A stretch of DNA of 64,000 nt from Acidimicrobiia bacterium. GTDB taxonomy: Bacteria; Actinomycetota; Acidimicrobiia; IMCC26256; PALSA-555. The DNA lies in NCBI GenBank assembly GCA_035948415.1, contig DASZJD010000034.1, forward strand, positions 1 through 64,000, read 5' to 3'. Of this stretch, positions 31,643 to 39,611 are shown piece after piece. A model generated the notes under the pieces. The model was not told the origin of the DNA, did no database searches, and saw nothing but the letters and a program-made list of their open reading frames with translations. Each line of letters starts with the position of its first letter. Positions within the stretch are counted from its first letter, which is position 1. A program made the translations under genes and the position numbers.

Positions 31643-33147
31643 GGCACCCGCCAGCGGGCGCCGCGCTCGGCGAGGAGGACGTCGGCCTCCGGGGGACCCC
31701 ACGACCCGGCCGGGTAGTGGGCGAGCGGGACCGCGACCAGGTCGAAGCCGTCGATGAGGGGCTGCACGATCCGCCACGACTGCTCGACCTCGTCGGTGCG
31801 GATGAAGAGCGTCGCGTCGCCGACGAGCGCGTCGTGGATGACCCGCTCGTAGGCCTCGGGCGCGGCCTCCGCGAACGTGGCCGCGTACGAGAAGCTCAGC
31901 TGGACGGTTCGGACCTGGAAGGCCTGGCCCGGGACCTTCGCCGCGAACGAGACCTCGATCCCGGCGTCGGGTTGGATCCGCAGCACCAGGTCGTTCGGCT
32001 CGATCGAGTCGCGGGCGCCGGGCGGCAGCGGCAGGAACGGCACCGCCTTGTAGCGCAGCACGACCTCGGTCACCCGACGGGCGAGGCGCTTCCCCGTCCG
32101 CACGTAGAACGGGACGCCGGCCCACCGCCAGTTGTCGATCTCGAGGCGGAGGGCGAGGAACGTCTCGACCGTGCTGTGGGCGCTGACGCCCTCCTCGTCG
32201 CGGTAGCCGGGCACGGTGACGCCGTCGATCTCGCCCGCCCTGTACTGGGCCCGCACGACGTGGCCCTGGAGCTGGTTCGGGTCGAACAGGTGCACGGACC
32301 GGAGGAGCTTCACCTTCTCGTCGCGGATGGCGTCGGCGTTGAACGAGCCCGGCGGCTCCATGGCCGTGAGGGCCAGGACCTGCATGACGTGGTTCTGGAC
32401 GATGTCGCGCAGCGCGCCCGCCTGCTCGTAGAAGGTGCCGCGGTGCTCGATCCCGAGCTCCTCGGCGACCGTGATCTGGACGTGGTCGACGTAGCGCCGG
32501 TTCCAGAGCGGCTCGAAGATGGTGTTGGCGAAGCGGAGCGCCAGGATGTTCTGGACCGTCTCCTTGGCCAGGTAGTGGTCGATGCGGAAGATCTGGTGCT
32601 CGCGGAAGAACCGGTGGAGGTGCTCGTCGAGGGCCCGGGCGCTCGCGAGGTCCCGCCCGTAGGGCTTCTCGACGACGACGCGGCGGAAGCCGTCGTCCTC
32701 GTCGGCGAGCTCGGCGCGGCCGAGGCCCTCGGCGATGGGCTCGAACAGCTGCGGGACGGTCGAGAGGTAGAAGAGGCAGTTCCCGATCGGCTCGCGACCC
32801 CCGCCGGCCGAGCGCGCGAGCAGCTCGCGCAGGTGGTCGTAGGTCGTGCTGTCGTCGGCGGCGCCGACCAGGTAGCGGAAGTGCACGCCGCGGTCCTGCA
32901 GGGCTCGAACCCCCGTCTGGTTCCCGTCCTCCGCCTTCTCGATCGAGGCGTGCACGCTCTGCTCGAAGTCGGCGTCGTCCATCTCGGTCCGGGCCACGCC
33001 GACCACCGCGAGCCCCGCCGGGAGCTGCTCGCCGCGGGCGAGCGAGGCCAGCGCGGGGTAGAGCTTGCGGTGCGCGAGGTCGCCGGTGGCACCGAAGACG
33101 ACGATCGTCGTCGCGACCCGGTCGTCGGGCCTGACCGGGCTCGGCAT
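31639..33147 (-). CDS. zwf: Glucose-6-phosphate 1-dehydrogenase
   Basis: NADP-dependent enzyme of 502 residues. NADP motif VVFGATGDLAHRKLYPAL near residue 17; active-site RIDHYLAKE with the catalytic His next to the substrate lysine; VVVEKPYGRDL and RTGKRL further support it. ATG at 33147 is 7 bases after TATCAT on the minus strand. Operon zwf-pgl; divergent from the methyltransferase-glycosylase fusion with an 18-19 base intergenic space, so the two promoters overlap. Confidence 0.96.
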   Translation of the reverse strand: MPSPVRPDDRVATTIVVFGATGDLAHRKLYPALASLARGEQLPAGLAVVGVARTEMDDADFEQSVHASIEKAEDGNQTGVRALQDRGVHFRYLVGAADDSTTYDHLRELLARSAGGGREPIGNCLFYLSTVPQLFEPIAEGLGRAELADEDDGFRRVVVEKPYGRDLASARALDEHLHRFFREHQIFRIDHYLAKETVQNILALRFANTIFEPLWNRRYVDHVQITVAEELGIEHRGTFYEQAGALRDIVQNHVMQVLALTAMEPPGSFNADAIRDEKVKLLRSVHLFDPNQLQGHVVRAQYRAGEIDGVTVPGYRDEEGVSAHSTVETFLALRLEIDNWRWAGVPFYVRTGKRLARRVTEVVLRYKAVPFLPLPPGARDSIEPNDLVLRIQPDAGIEVSFAAKVPGQAFQVRTVQLSFSYAATFAEAAPEAYERVIHDALVGDATLFIRTDEVEQSWRIVQPLIDGFDLVAVPLAHYPAGSWGPPEADVLLAERGARWRVP

Positions 33148-33154
33148 GTCGGCG

Positions 33155-33160
33155 ATGATA
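33155..33160 (-). promoter_or_regulatory. -10 element of zwf (leaderless)
   Basis: TATCAT on the minus strand, 7 bases before ATG at 33147. It lies inside the only space separating zwf from the divergent gene. Confidence 0.55.
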
Positions 33161-33166
33161 CGGCCG

Positions 33167-34237
33167 GTGGACCGAAAGACGGTCGGTGTGTACGAGGCTC
33201 GAGCACCGGAGTGGCGAGACCGGCGCCCGGCGCGCTTCGTCGAACGGGCGGCTGCCCTCACCGCCGCGGTGCCCGCGGGCGCGCCGCGCGCGGACCTCGG
33301 CTGCGGAGCGGGGAAGCACCTCGAGCACCTCGGTCGTCCCGTGGTGGCGCTCGACGCCGCGTTCGCCATGCTGGGCCTGGCCCGCGAGGTGGCCCCGGAC
33401 GCGTGGTGCGTGCAGGCCGACCTCGAGGCGCTGCCCTTTCGGCGGGGCGGCCTCGCCGGGGCCTGGGCCCGGGCCAGCTACCTGCACGTCCCCCGGGTGT
33501 GGCTGCCGTGGGCGCTCGCCGACCTGCACCGCTCGCTCTCGGTCGGCGCCCCGATCCACCTCACGATGCGCGGCGGCGGCGGCGAGGGCCCCCTGCCCGA
33601 CGACGACTTCCCGGGCCGGTTCTTCGCCGAGTGGGAGCCCGCCGCGCTCGCCGACGTGGTCGTGGGAGCCGGGTTCGACCTGCTGGAGCTCAGCGCGGAG
33701 GGTGAGTGGCTCCAGGTGCGGGCGGGGCGGGCCCGCACGCTGCCCGACTACGTCGGGCCCGGCCTGCGGGTCGTGGTGGTGGGCCTCAACCCGAGCGTGT
33801 ACGCCGCCGACGCCGGCGTCGGCTTCGCCCGTCCCGGCAACCGCTTCTGGCCCGCGGCGATCGCCGCCGGCCTCGTCGCGCGGGACCGGGATCCGGCCGA
33901 CGCACTGCGCGCCCACGGCATGGGGATGACCGACCTGGTGAAGCGGGCCACGCCGGGCGCGGCCACGCTGCGGCGCGCCGAGTACCGGGACGGCGCCCGC
34001 CGGGTGGAGGGCCTCGTGCGGTGGCTGCGGCCGCGTGTGGTGTGCTTCGTCGGGCTCGCCGGCTGGCGCGCCGCGATCGACCCGGCGGCCACATGCGGTC
34101 TCCAGCGCCACGGGTTCGGCGAGGCGCCGGCGTACGTCATGCCGAACACGAGCGGCGCCAACGCGCACGCCTCGTTCGACGACTTCGTCGACCACCTGCG
34201 CGCCGTCCGCCGGCTCGCCGACCGCACCGGTCCCTGA
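33167..34237 (+). CDS. Fusion of class I SAM methyltransferase and mismatch-specific DNA glycosylase (MUG/TDG type)
   Basis: One uninterrupted frame of 356 residues with two domains. Residues 1-185: class I methyltransferase with ADLGCGAGKHLEHLG (42-56), VALDAAF and CVQADLEALPF, ending before the last strands of a full fold. Residues 195-356: uracil/thymine glycosylase of the MUG family, with VVGLNPSVYAADAG (Asn 208 at the catalytic position), GNRFWPA, GMTDLVKR and MPNTSGANAH, matching GINPG and MPNPSG motifs. The glycosylase would excise U or T opposite G; what the methyltransferase modifies is unknown. GTG 33167 is chosen; ATG 33155 adds four codons. Confidence 0.85.
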   Translation: MDRKTVGVYEARAPEWRDRRPARFVERAAALTAAVPAGAPRADLGCGAGKHLEHLGRPVVALDAAFAMLGLAREVAPDAWCVQADLEALPFRRGGLAGAWARASYLHVPRVWLPWALADLHRSLSVGAPIHLTMRGGGGEGPLPDDDFPGRFFAEWEPAALADVVVGAGFDLLELSAEGEWLQVRAGRARTLPDYVGPGLRVVVVGLNPSVYAADAGVGFARPGNRFWPAAIAAGLVARDRDPADALRAHGMGMTDLVKRATPGAATLRRAEYRDGARRVEGLVRWLRPRVVCFVGLAGWRAAIDPAATCGLQRHGFGEAPAYVMPNTSGANAHASFDDFVDHLRAVRRLADRTGP

Positions 34238-34251
34238 CGTAACCGGGGCCG

Positions 34252-34293
34252 GCCGCGCCGGACGGAACGCAACCGGTCGCGGGCCGGCGCGGC
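34252..34293. terminator. Inverted repeat between convergent genes, probable terminator
   Basis: Ten-base perfect arms GCCGCGCCGG (34252-34261) and CCGGCGCGGC (34284-34293) with a 22-base loop, between the ends of the glycosylase fusion and transaldolase genes. No U tract; a GC-rich hairpin without T run is common in such genomes. Confidence 0.5.
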
Positions 34294-34336
34294 GTGCTCG
34301 ACCGCACGGGCGCGGCCCGCTCGCGGCGAGCGACGG

Positions 34337-35431
34337 TCAGGAGACCTCGGCCCGTCGCTTCTCGAGGGTCTGGAACGCGTCGTGGAAGCTTGTCGAGAAC
34401 GACGCGACGCCCTCGCGCTCGAGGGTCGCGGTGACGTCGTCGAAGTCGACGCCGGCCTCGGCCAGCCCGGTGATGACGGCGTGCGCGCCCTCGACGTCCT
34501 CCTGGACCGTGTCGGGTCGCAGGTTGGCGTCGCCGCCGTGCAGCGCGTCGATGGACGCGGGCGCCAGCGTGTTGACGGTGTCCCGCCCGATCAGCTCGTC
34601 GATGTACAGGGTGGGGGAGTACGCGGGGTTCTTCGTGGACGTCGACGCCCACAGGGGCCGCTGGAGCCGTGCCCCCTTGGCCGCGAGCGCGTCCCAGCGG
34701 GCGCCGGCGAAGCGCTGCCGGAACAGCTCGTAGGCGAGCTTGGCGTTCGCGACCGCGGCCTTGCCGCGCAGCGGGTGCCCCTCGGGCAGGCGCCGGTCGG
34801 TCTCGGTGTCCACGCGGCTGACGAAGAACGACGCCACCGAGGAGACGCCGCCGGGGTCGCCACCGGCGGCGAGGAGCCGCTCGAGGCCGCGCAGGTAGGC
34901 GTCGATCACCGCCGCGTAGCGATCCAACGAGAAGATCAGCGTGATGTTCGTGTTGATGCCGGCGGCGAGGTTCGCCTCGATGGCGGGGATGCCCTCGACG
35001 GTTGCCGGGATCTTGATCATTACGTTGGGACGACCGACCCGCTCGTGGAGCGAGCGGGCCTGGGCGATCGACTCGTCGGTGTCGTGCGCGAGGTCGGGCG
35101 AGACTTCGACCGACACGAACCCGTCGGCCCGGCTCGTGGCGTCGTAGACGGGGGCGAGCACGTCGGCGGCGAGGCCGACGTCGTCGAGCACCAGCCGCCA
35201 GTACGAATCCTCGATGCTGAGGCCGGCGGCCGCGTCCGCCTTGAGCTCGTCGTCGTACCCCGCGCCCGCTCCGATCGCCTTCTCGAAGATCGTGGGGTTC
35301 GAGGTGACGCCGCGGATGCCGTCCTCGTCGATGAGACGCTGGAGGCCGCCGCCGGTGATGAGCGGGCGGCTGAGGTTGTCGCACCACGGGCTCTGCCCGA
35401 AGTCGTGGAGCCGGGCGATGGCACTGGTCAT
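34337..35431 (-). CDS. tal: Transaldolase
   Basis: Non-oxidative pentose phosphate enzyme of 364 residues, the long actinobacterial type. Schiff-base lysine is K140 in VMIKIPATVEG; other family segments are GVTSNPTIFEKAI (41-53) and GINTNITLIFSLDRY. The ATG overlaps the tkt stop by 4 bases. Convergent with the glycosylase fusion, separated by a hairpin. In many actinobacteria pgi or zwf follows tal directly; here the inserted fusion gene breaks that order. Confidence 0.96.
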   Translation of the reverse strand: MTSAIARLHDFGQSPWCDNLSRPLITGGGLQRLIDEDGIRGVTSNPTIFEKAIGAGAGYDDELKADAAAGLSIEDSYWRLVLDDVGLAADVLAPVYDATSRADGFVSVEVSPDLAHDTDESIAQARSLHERVGRPNVMIKIPATVEGIPAIEANLAAGINTNITLIFSLDRYAAVIDAYLRGLERLLAAGGDPGGVSSVASFFVSRVDTETDRRLPEGHPLRGKAAVANAKLAYELFRQRFAGARWDALAAKGARLQRPLWASTSTKNPAYSPTLYIDELIGRDTVNTLAPASIDALHGGDANLRPDTVQEDVEGAHAVITGLAEAGVDFDDVTATLEREGVASFSTSFHDAFQTLEKRRAEVS

Positions 35432-37431
35432 CGGCTTCCTCCTGCGGTTCGGTCGAGGAGCGCGTGCGCGCGCGCTACGACGTGGTCAGGGTTGATCCCC
35501 AGCTCGGCCAACGCGGTCGCACCGGGCGCGGAGCCGCCGAACCGGTCGATGCCCACCACGTCGTCGACCCAGCGGTCCCACCCGAAGGTGGCCGCGGCCT
35601 CGACCGCGAGCTTCGGGACCGGCGGGGGCAGCACGTCGGCCCGGTAGGCGTCCGACTGGGCCCCGAAGAGGTCCCAGGACGGCATCGACACCACCCGGAC
35701 CGACAGCCCGTCGGCGCGCAGCTGCTCGCGTGCCGCGACGCACACCGCGACCTCCGAGCCGGTGCCGACCAGCACCAGGTCGCACCGCCCCGAGTCCTCG
35801 TCGACGAGGGTGTAGGCGCCGCGGGCCACGCCGTCCGGCGCGCGCTCCGCGGTGCCGTCGAGCACGGGGACCTTCTGGCGGGTGAGGATCAGGGCCGTGG
35901 GCCCGCGATCGCTGTCCACGTGGACCTGCCACGCCTGCGCGACCTCGTTGGCGTCCGCGGGCCGGATCATGCGCATGTCCGGCATGGCCCGGAACGCCGC
36001 CAGCTGCTCGATCGGCTGATGGGTGGGACCGTCCTCACCGAGGCCGACCGAATCGTGCGTCCAGACGAAGGCGGTCCGGTACCCGGACAGGGCGGCGAGT
36101 CGCGCCGCCGCGCGCATGTAGTCGGAGAACACGAAGAAGGTCCCGCCCGCCGGCAGGAGCCCCGAGACCGACATGCCGTTCAGGACGCCGCCCATCCCGA
36201 ACTCGCGGATCCCGAAGCGGAGCTGGCGGCCCCCGAACTGGTGGGTGGCGACGATCGCCTCGTTGGCGAGCTCGGTCCCGGTGTTGCCGGACAGGTCGGC
36301 CCCGCCGCACACGATCCCGGGCACGACGTCGACGATGGCGTCGAGCACCTGCTTGCTGGCGGCACGGGTCGCGATCGAGTCGCCGGCGGTGAACGACGGC
36401 AGCTTCGCCTCCCACCCGGGGAGGCCGCGCTGCTCGAGGCAGGCGTCGAACTCCTCGGCCAGCTCGGGCTCGCGGGTCCGGAGGGCGAGGTGCCGCGCCT
36501 CCCACGCCTCCCGGTCGGGCCGGCCGCGCCGACCCGCCTCCCGGTAGGCGGCGAGCACGTCGTCGGGGACCCAGAACGTCTCGTCGGGTGGAAGCCCGAG
36601 GATGTCCTTCACCACGCGCACCTCGTCCTCGCCCAGCGGGCTGCCGTGGGCGTGCGCGGTGTCGGTGTACTTCGGCGACGGCCAGCCGATGTGGCTGCGC
36701 AGGATGACCAGGCTCGGCTTCTCGGGCTCGGTCATCGCGTCTCGGAGGCCCCGCTCGAGCGCGTCGACGTCGTTGGCGGCCTCGCCGAGTCGCACCACGT
36801 GCCAGCCGTAGGCCTCGAAGCGGCGCGCCACGTCATCGCTGTACGCGAGCTCGGTGGGCCCGTCGATGCTGATGTGGTTGTCGTCGTACACGCACACGAG
36901 CCGGCCGAGGCCGAGATGGCCCGCCAGCGACGCCGACTCGTGGCTGATGCCCTCCTCGAAGTCCCCGTCGCTGGCGATGACGAACACCCGGTGGTCACAG
37001 ACCTCGGGCCCGTAGCGGGCGCGGAGGTTCGCCTCGGCCAGCGTGATGCCGACGCTGTTGGCGAAGCCCTGGCCGAGCGGCCCGGTGGTGACCTCGATGC
37101 CGGGCGCGGCGCGGTACTCCGGGTGCCCCGGGGTCCGTGACCCCCACTGGCGGAACAACCGCAGGTCGTCGAGGTCGAGCCCGAACCCGGTGAGATAGAG
37201 GAGGGCGTACAGGAGCATGGACGCGTGCCCGTTCGAGAGGACGAAGCGGTCTCGGTCGAACCAGTCCGGCGCGCCGGCGTCGTACCGCATCACCCGGGTG
37301 AAGAGGACGTGCGCCAGCGGGGCGAGGGCCATCGGCGTCCCGGGGTGCCCCGAGTTCGCACGCTGCACGGCGTCCATGGCCAGGCCGCGGATGACGTTGA
37401 TGCTCCGCTCGTCCAGGTCGGTCACCGGCAC
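35428..37431 (-). CDS. tkt: Transketolase
   Basis: Thiamine diphosphate enzyme of 667 residues. Seen: SGHPGTPMALAPLAHVLF at the start, the TPP/metal motif SDGDFEEGISHE...DDNHISIDG, and the pyrimidine domain with FGIREFGMGGVLNGM and THDSVGLGEDGPTHQPIEQL. Start GTG at 37431 is set by AAGGAGG 5 bases upstream; a 90-residue longer reading is out of character for the family. It heads tkt-tal. A candidate -10 (AATAGT, 37504-37509, minus) would give a leader of about 65 bases, so unlike most genes here it is not leaderless. Confidence 0.96.
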   Translation of the reverse strand: MPVTDLDERSINVIRGLAMDAVQRANSGHPGTPMALAPLAHVLFTRVMRYDAGAPDWFDRDRFVLSNGHASMLLYALLYLTGFGLDLDDLRLFRQWGSRTPGHPEYRAAPGIEVTTGPLGQGFANSVGITLAEANLRARYGPEVCDHRVFVIASDGDFEEGISHESASLAGHLGLGRLVCVYDDNHISIDGPTELAYSDDVARRFEAYGWHVVRLGEAANDVDALERGLRDAMTEPEKPSLVILRSHIGWPSPKYTDTAHAHGSPLGEDEVRVVKDILGLPPDETFWVPDDVLAAYREAGRRGRPDREAWEARHLALRTREPELAEEFDACLEQRGLPGWEAKLPSFTAGDSIATRAASKQVLDAIVDVVPGIVCGGADLSGNTGTELANEAIVATHQFGGRQLRFGIREFGMGGVLNGMSVSGLLPAGGTFFVFSDYMRAAARLAALSGYRTAFVWTHDSVGLGEDGPTHQPIEQLAAFRAMPDMRMIRPADANEVAQAWQVHVDSDRGPTALILTRQKVPVLDGTAERAPDGVARGAYTLVDEDSGRCDLVLVGTGSEVAVCVAAREQLRADGLSVRVVSMPSWDLFGAQSDAYRADVLPPPVPKLAVEAAATFGWDRWVDDVVGIDRFGGSAPGATALAELGINPDHVVARAHALLDRTAGGSR

Positions 37432-37436
37432 TCGTC

Positions 37437-37443
37437 CCTCCTT
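37437..37443 (-). promoter_or_regulatory. Strong Shine-Dalgarno site of tkt
   Basis: AAGGAGG on the minus strand, 5 bases before GTG at 37431; it decides the tkt start. Confidence 0.8.
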
Positions 37444-37558
37444 GCTCCGTCGGCTCGAGGTCGCCACGCCCGCCGGGTGCCGGCGCGAGCTCCGATCACC
37501 CCCACTATTGCGCGTCGCTCCTGGCCTCCCCGGGGGCGGCCCCGCGTCCGCGCCCCGG

Positions 37559-38698
37559 TCAGGAGAACAGGGCGAGGCTGGCCGTGAACCCGTGCAAGAA
37601 GTTGCGGCCGCCGACGGGGCCCAGCTCACCGGCGCAGAAGGCGCCGGCCAGCGGCACCGGCCCGAGCAGCTGGGCGACCACCCCGGAGTCATGGTCGGGG
37701 ACGCCGAACAGGTGCTGGCCGCGACCGTTGCAGGTGAAGAGGAGCGCTCCGTCGGCGGCGTGGCTGGCGAGGAGGGCGCGCAGGTCCTCGTCGGCGGCGA
37801 CCCCGTCCCGCACCTGGAACTGCAGGGTCTGGCCGACGTCCACGTGGTCGCCGACGGCGATGGCGCCGGCGTCCCGGTCGGCGCCGAGCACGCTGCGGAT
37901 CAGGAAGTCGCCGCGCTCGAACTCGACCTTGTGCTCGTCCACGACCAGTCCGACCTGGAGCCCGCCGCGCAGCAGGTCCCGGTCGGCTTCGGTGGCACCG
38001 GCGGCCAGCTCCTCGAGCCGGCGCAGCGCCGGCTGCCCGCCGAGCTCGACGATCACGTTCTGCTCGGCCCGCGTCACGGTGAACGGCTGCCCGATCGGCC
38101 GGCAGCCTTGGGACACCACCGTCTCGACGGTGGCGCCGTCGACGAAGACCCCGACGGCGCCGTCGGGGCGCACCTGGTGGTCGAGCACCAGCCGGTTGCC
38201 CCCGGGGTGGCCCGCGGCCGAGGCGAGCCCGCCGATCACGGCGAGCCCCGGGCGCTCCTCGTTCAACCGCCGGAGGAAGGCGTCGGCGGGGAACGTGAAC
38301 GGGTCGGCGAAGAGGATCAGGGTCGTGGCCGCGTCGACGTCCGGCGGCCAGCCCGTGACCGCGGCGCCGTCGGGGGTCTCCTCCAGGCGCAGCGCCACCG
38401 GGGTCAGCGTGGCGTCGGGGAGGTGGGCGGCGAACACGGAGAACGCGGGGCCGGCCTCGACCTCGTGGCTGCCGCCGATGATCCCGCCGGCGGTGCCGCC
38501 CACGAGCACCTGCGGCTCGAGCAGGTTCCGGAGCGCGTTGGCGGCGTCGTCGAGCGCACCGACGAAGTGCGCCGACGCGAAACACACCGCGAGGGTCGGG
38601 TCCTCGCCGTCGAGCTGCTCGATCACCTCGCCGGCAGCCTCACCGACCGCGTGCGCCGGGACCGGGTGGCACGACAGCGCGGACGCATAGCGGCGCAC
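37559..38698 (-). CDS. FIST domain protein (FIST_N and FIST_C)
   Basis: Predicted small-ligand sensor of 379 residues. The N-terminal half has LAVCFASAHFVGALDDAANAL and VLVGGTAGGIIGGSHEVE, the FIST_N core; the C-terminal half ends DGALLFTCNGRGQHLFG and PVPLAGAFCAGELGPVGGRNFLHGFTASLALF, the FIST_C signature. FIST domains usually accompany kinases or chemoreceptors and are thought to bind amino acids, but this protein stands alone. GTG 38698 follows TAGGTT by 6 bases. Divergent from a methyltransferase gene. Confidence 0.9.
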   Translation of the reverse strand: MRRYASALSCHPVPAHAVGEAAGEVIEQLDGEDPTLAVCFASAHFVGALDDAANALRNLLEPQVLVGGTAGGIIGGSHEVEAGPAFSVFAAHLPDATLTPVALRLEETPDGAAVTGWPPDVDAATTLILFADPFTFPADAFLRRLNEERPGLAVIGGLASAAGHPGGNRLVLDHQVRPDGAVGVFVDGATVETVVSQGCRPIGQPFTVTRAEQNVIVELGGQPALRRLEELAAGATEADRDLLRGGLQVGLVVDEHKVEFERGDFLIRSVLGADRDAGAIAVGDHVDVGQTLQFQVRDGVAADEDLRALLASHAADGALLFTCNGRGQHLFGVPDHDSGVVAQLLGPVPLAGAFCAGELGPVGGRNFLHGFTASLALFS

Positions 38699-38704
38699 GG
38701 CGCG

Positions 38705-38710
38705 AACCTA
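38705..38710 (-). promoter_or_regulatory. -10 element of FIST gene (leaderless)
   Basis: TAGGTT on the minus strand, preceded by GG, 6 bases before GTG at 38698. Confidence 0.5.
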
Positions 38711-38811
38711 CCGGTCGGACGGGAGGCGCTTCGCCTCGCGAAATCCCCGGGCGCCGGACGCCCGGACCCCTAGCGTGAGCGGGGATCGCACGCCGGCGAC
38801 GAGGACGGAGC

Positions 38812-39606
38812 GTGGAGGACACCACCGCGGCTCCCGAGGCGCGGTACACCTTCGGGGACGGCGACACCGCCGCCCGCCGCCTCGAGCTGCTGGCGAGGGC
38901 GTTCGAGCCGTCGTCCCGCGAGCTCCTCGGCGCGGCCGTGCCCCAGCCCCCAGGGCTGGCGCTGGACCTGGGCTGCGGGCCGGGACTCAGCACCGCGGTC
39001 GTCGCGGGCGCGACCCGGGCGGCGCGCACCGTCGGACTCGACCGCTCGGAGGCGTTCCTCGATGCGGCCCGACGAGCGTTCCCGACGTTGGAGTTCGTCC
39101 GCCACGACGTGGCGACGACGGCCTTCCCGACCCCGCCGCCCGACCTCGTGTTCGCGCGGCTCGTGCTTGCGCACCTACCCGACCCCGCCGCGCTGGCCCG
39201 GCGGTGGGCGGGCGGCCTCGCCCCGGGCGGGCGGCTGGTCCTCGAGGAGATGGAGTGGATCGAGGCCGCCGACCCGGTGCTCGCCGACTACGAGGCCCGG
39301 GTGCTGGCGGTCGTGGAGGACCAGGGCGCGCCGATGTACGCCGGTCCGCTCCTCCGGCACCTCGATGGGCACGACGGCGAGCAGCGCAGCTGGACCGAGG
39401 TCCGGACGATCACGGTCCCGGCGTCGGTCGCGGCCCGGATCTACGGCTTGAACCTCGAGACGTGGCGCCACGATCGGTTCGCGCGGGAGCACTTCCGCCG
39501 CCGTGACCTGGACCGGCTCGCGGCGCGGCTGGCCCGCCTCGCCGCGGACGCCGACGGCCGCGTCGAGTGGGGCGTGCGCCAGCTGGTCGTCGAGCGCCGC
39601 GCCTGA
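38812..39606 (+). CDS. Class I SAM-dependent methyltransferase
   Basis: Methyltransferase of 264 residues. Motif I LALDLGCGPGLSTAVV, acidic GLDRSEAFL, and VRHDVATTAFPTPPPDLVFA with LVLAHLPDP are standard. The C-terminal 110 residues include a helical lid with LEEMEWIEAADPVLADYE, as in UbiE/Coq5-like small-molecule methyltransferases. GTG at 38812 with a GGAG just upstream; TAGCGT at 38771-38776 is a possible -10 with a 35-base leader. The substrate is unknown. It ends 5 bases from the convergent nagA. Confidence 0.88.
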   Translation: MEDTTAAPEARYTFGDGDTAARRLELLARAFEPSSRELLGAAVPQPPGLALDLGCGPGLSTAVVAGATRAARTVGLDRSEAFLDAARRAFPTLEFVRHDVATTAFPTPPPDLVFARLVLAHLPDPAALARRWAGGLAPGGRLVLEEMEWIEAADPVLADYEARVLAVVEDQGAPMYAGPLLRHLDGHDGEQRSWTEVRTITVPASVAARIYGLNLETWRHDRFAREHFRRRDLDRLAARLARLAADADGRVEWGVRQLVVERRA

Positions 39607-39611
39607 CTGGC

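Noticed and set aside
28799-31717. Plus-strand frame of 970 codons across fbiC and pgl
   Set aside because: Antisense to radical SAM and lactonase genes; no motif, composition bias only.
33167-34237. Methyltransferase-glycosylase fusion as a frameshift artefact
   Set aside because: Both domains are in the same frame with a plausible linker and no stop or stutter run; an artefact would require two separate genes in frame by chance, though checking relatives is still worthwhile.
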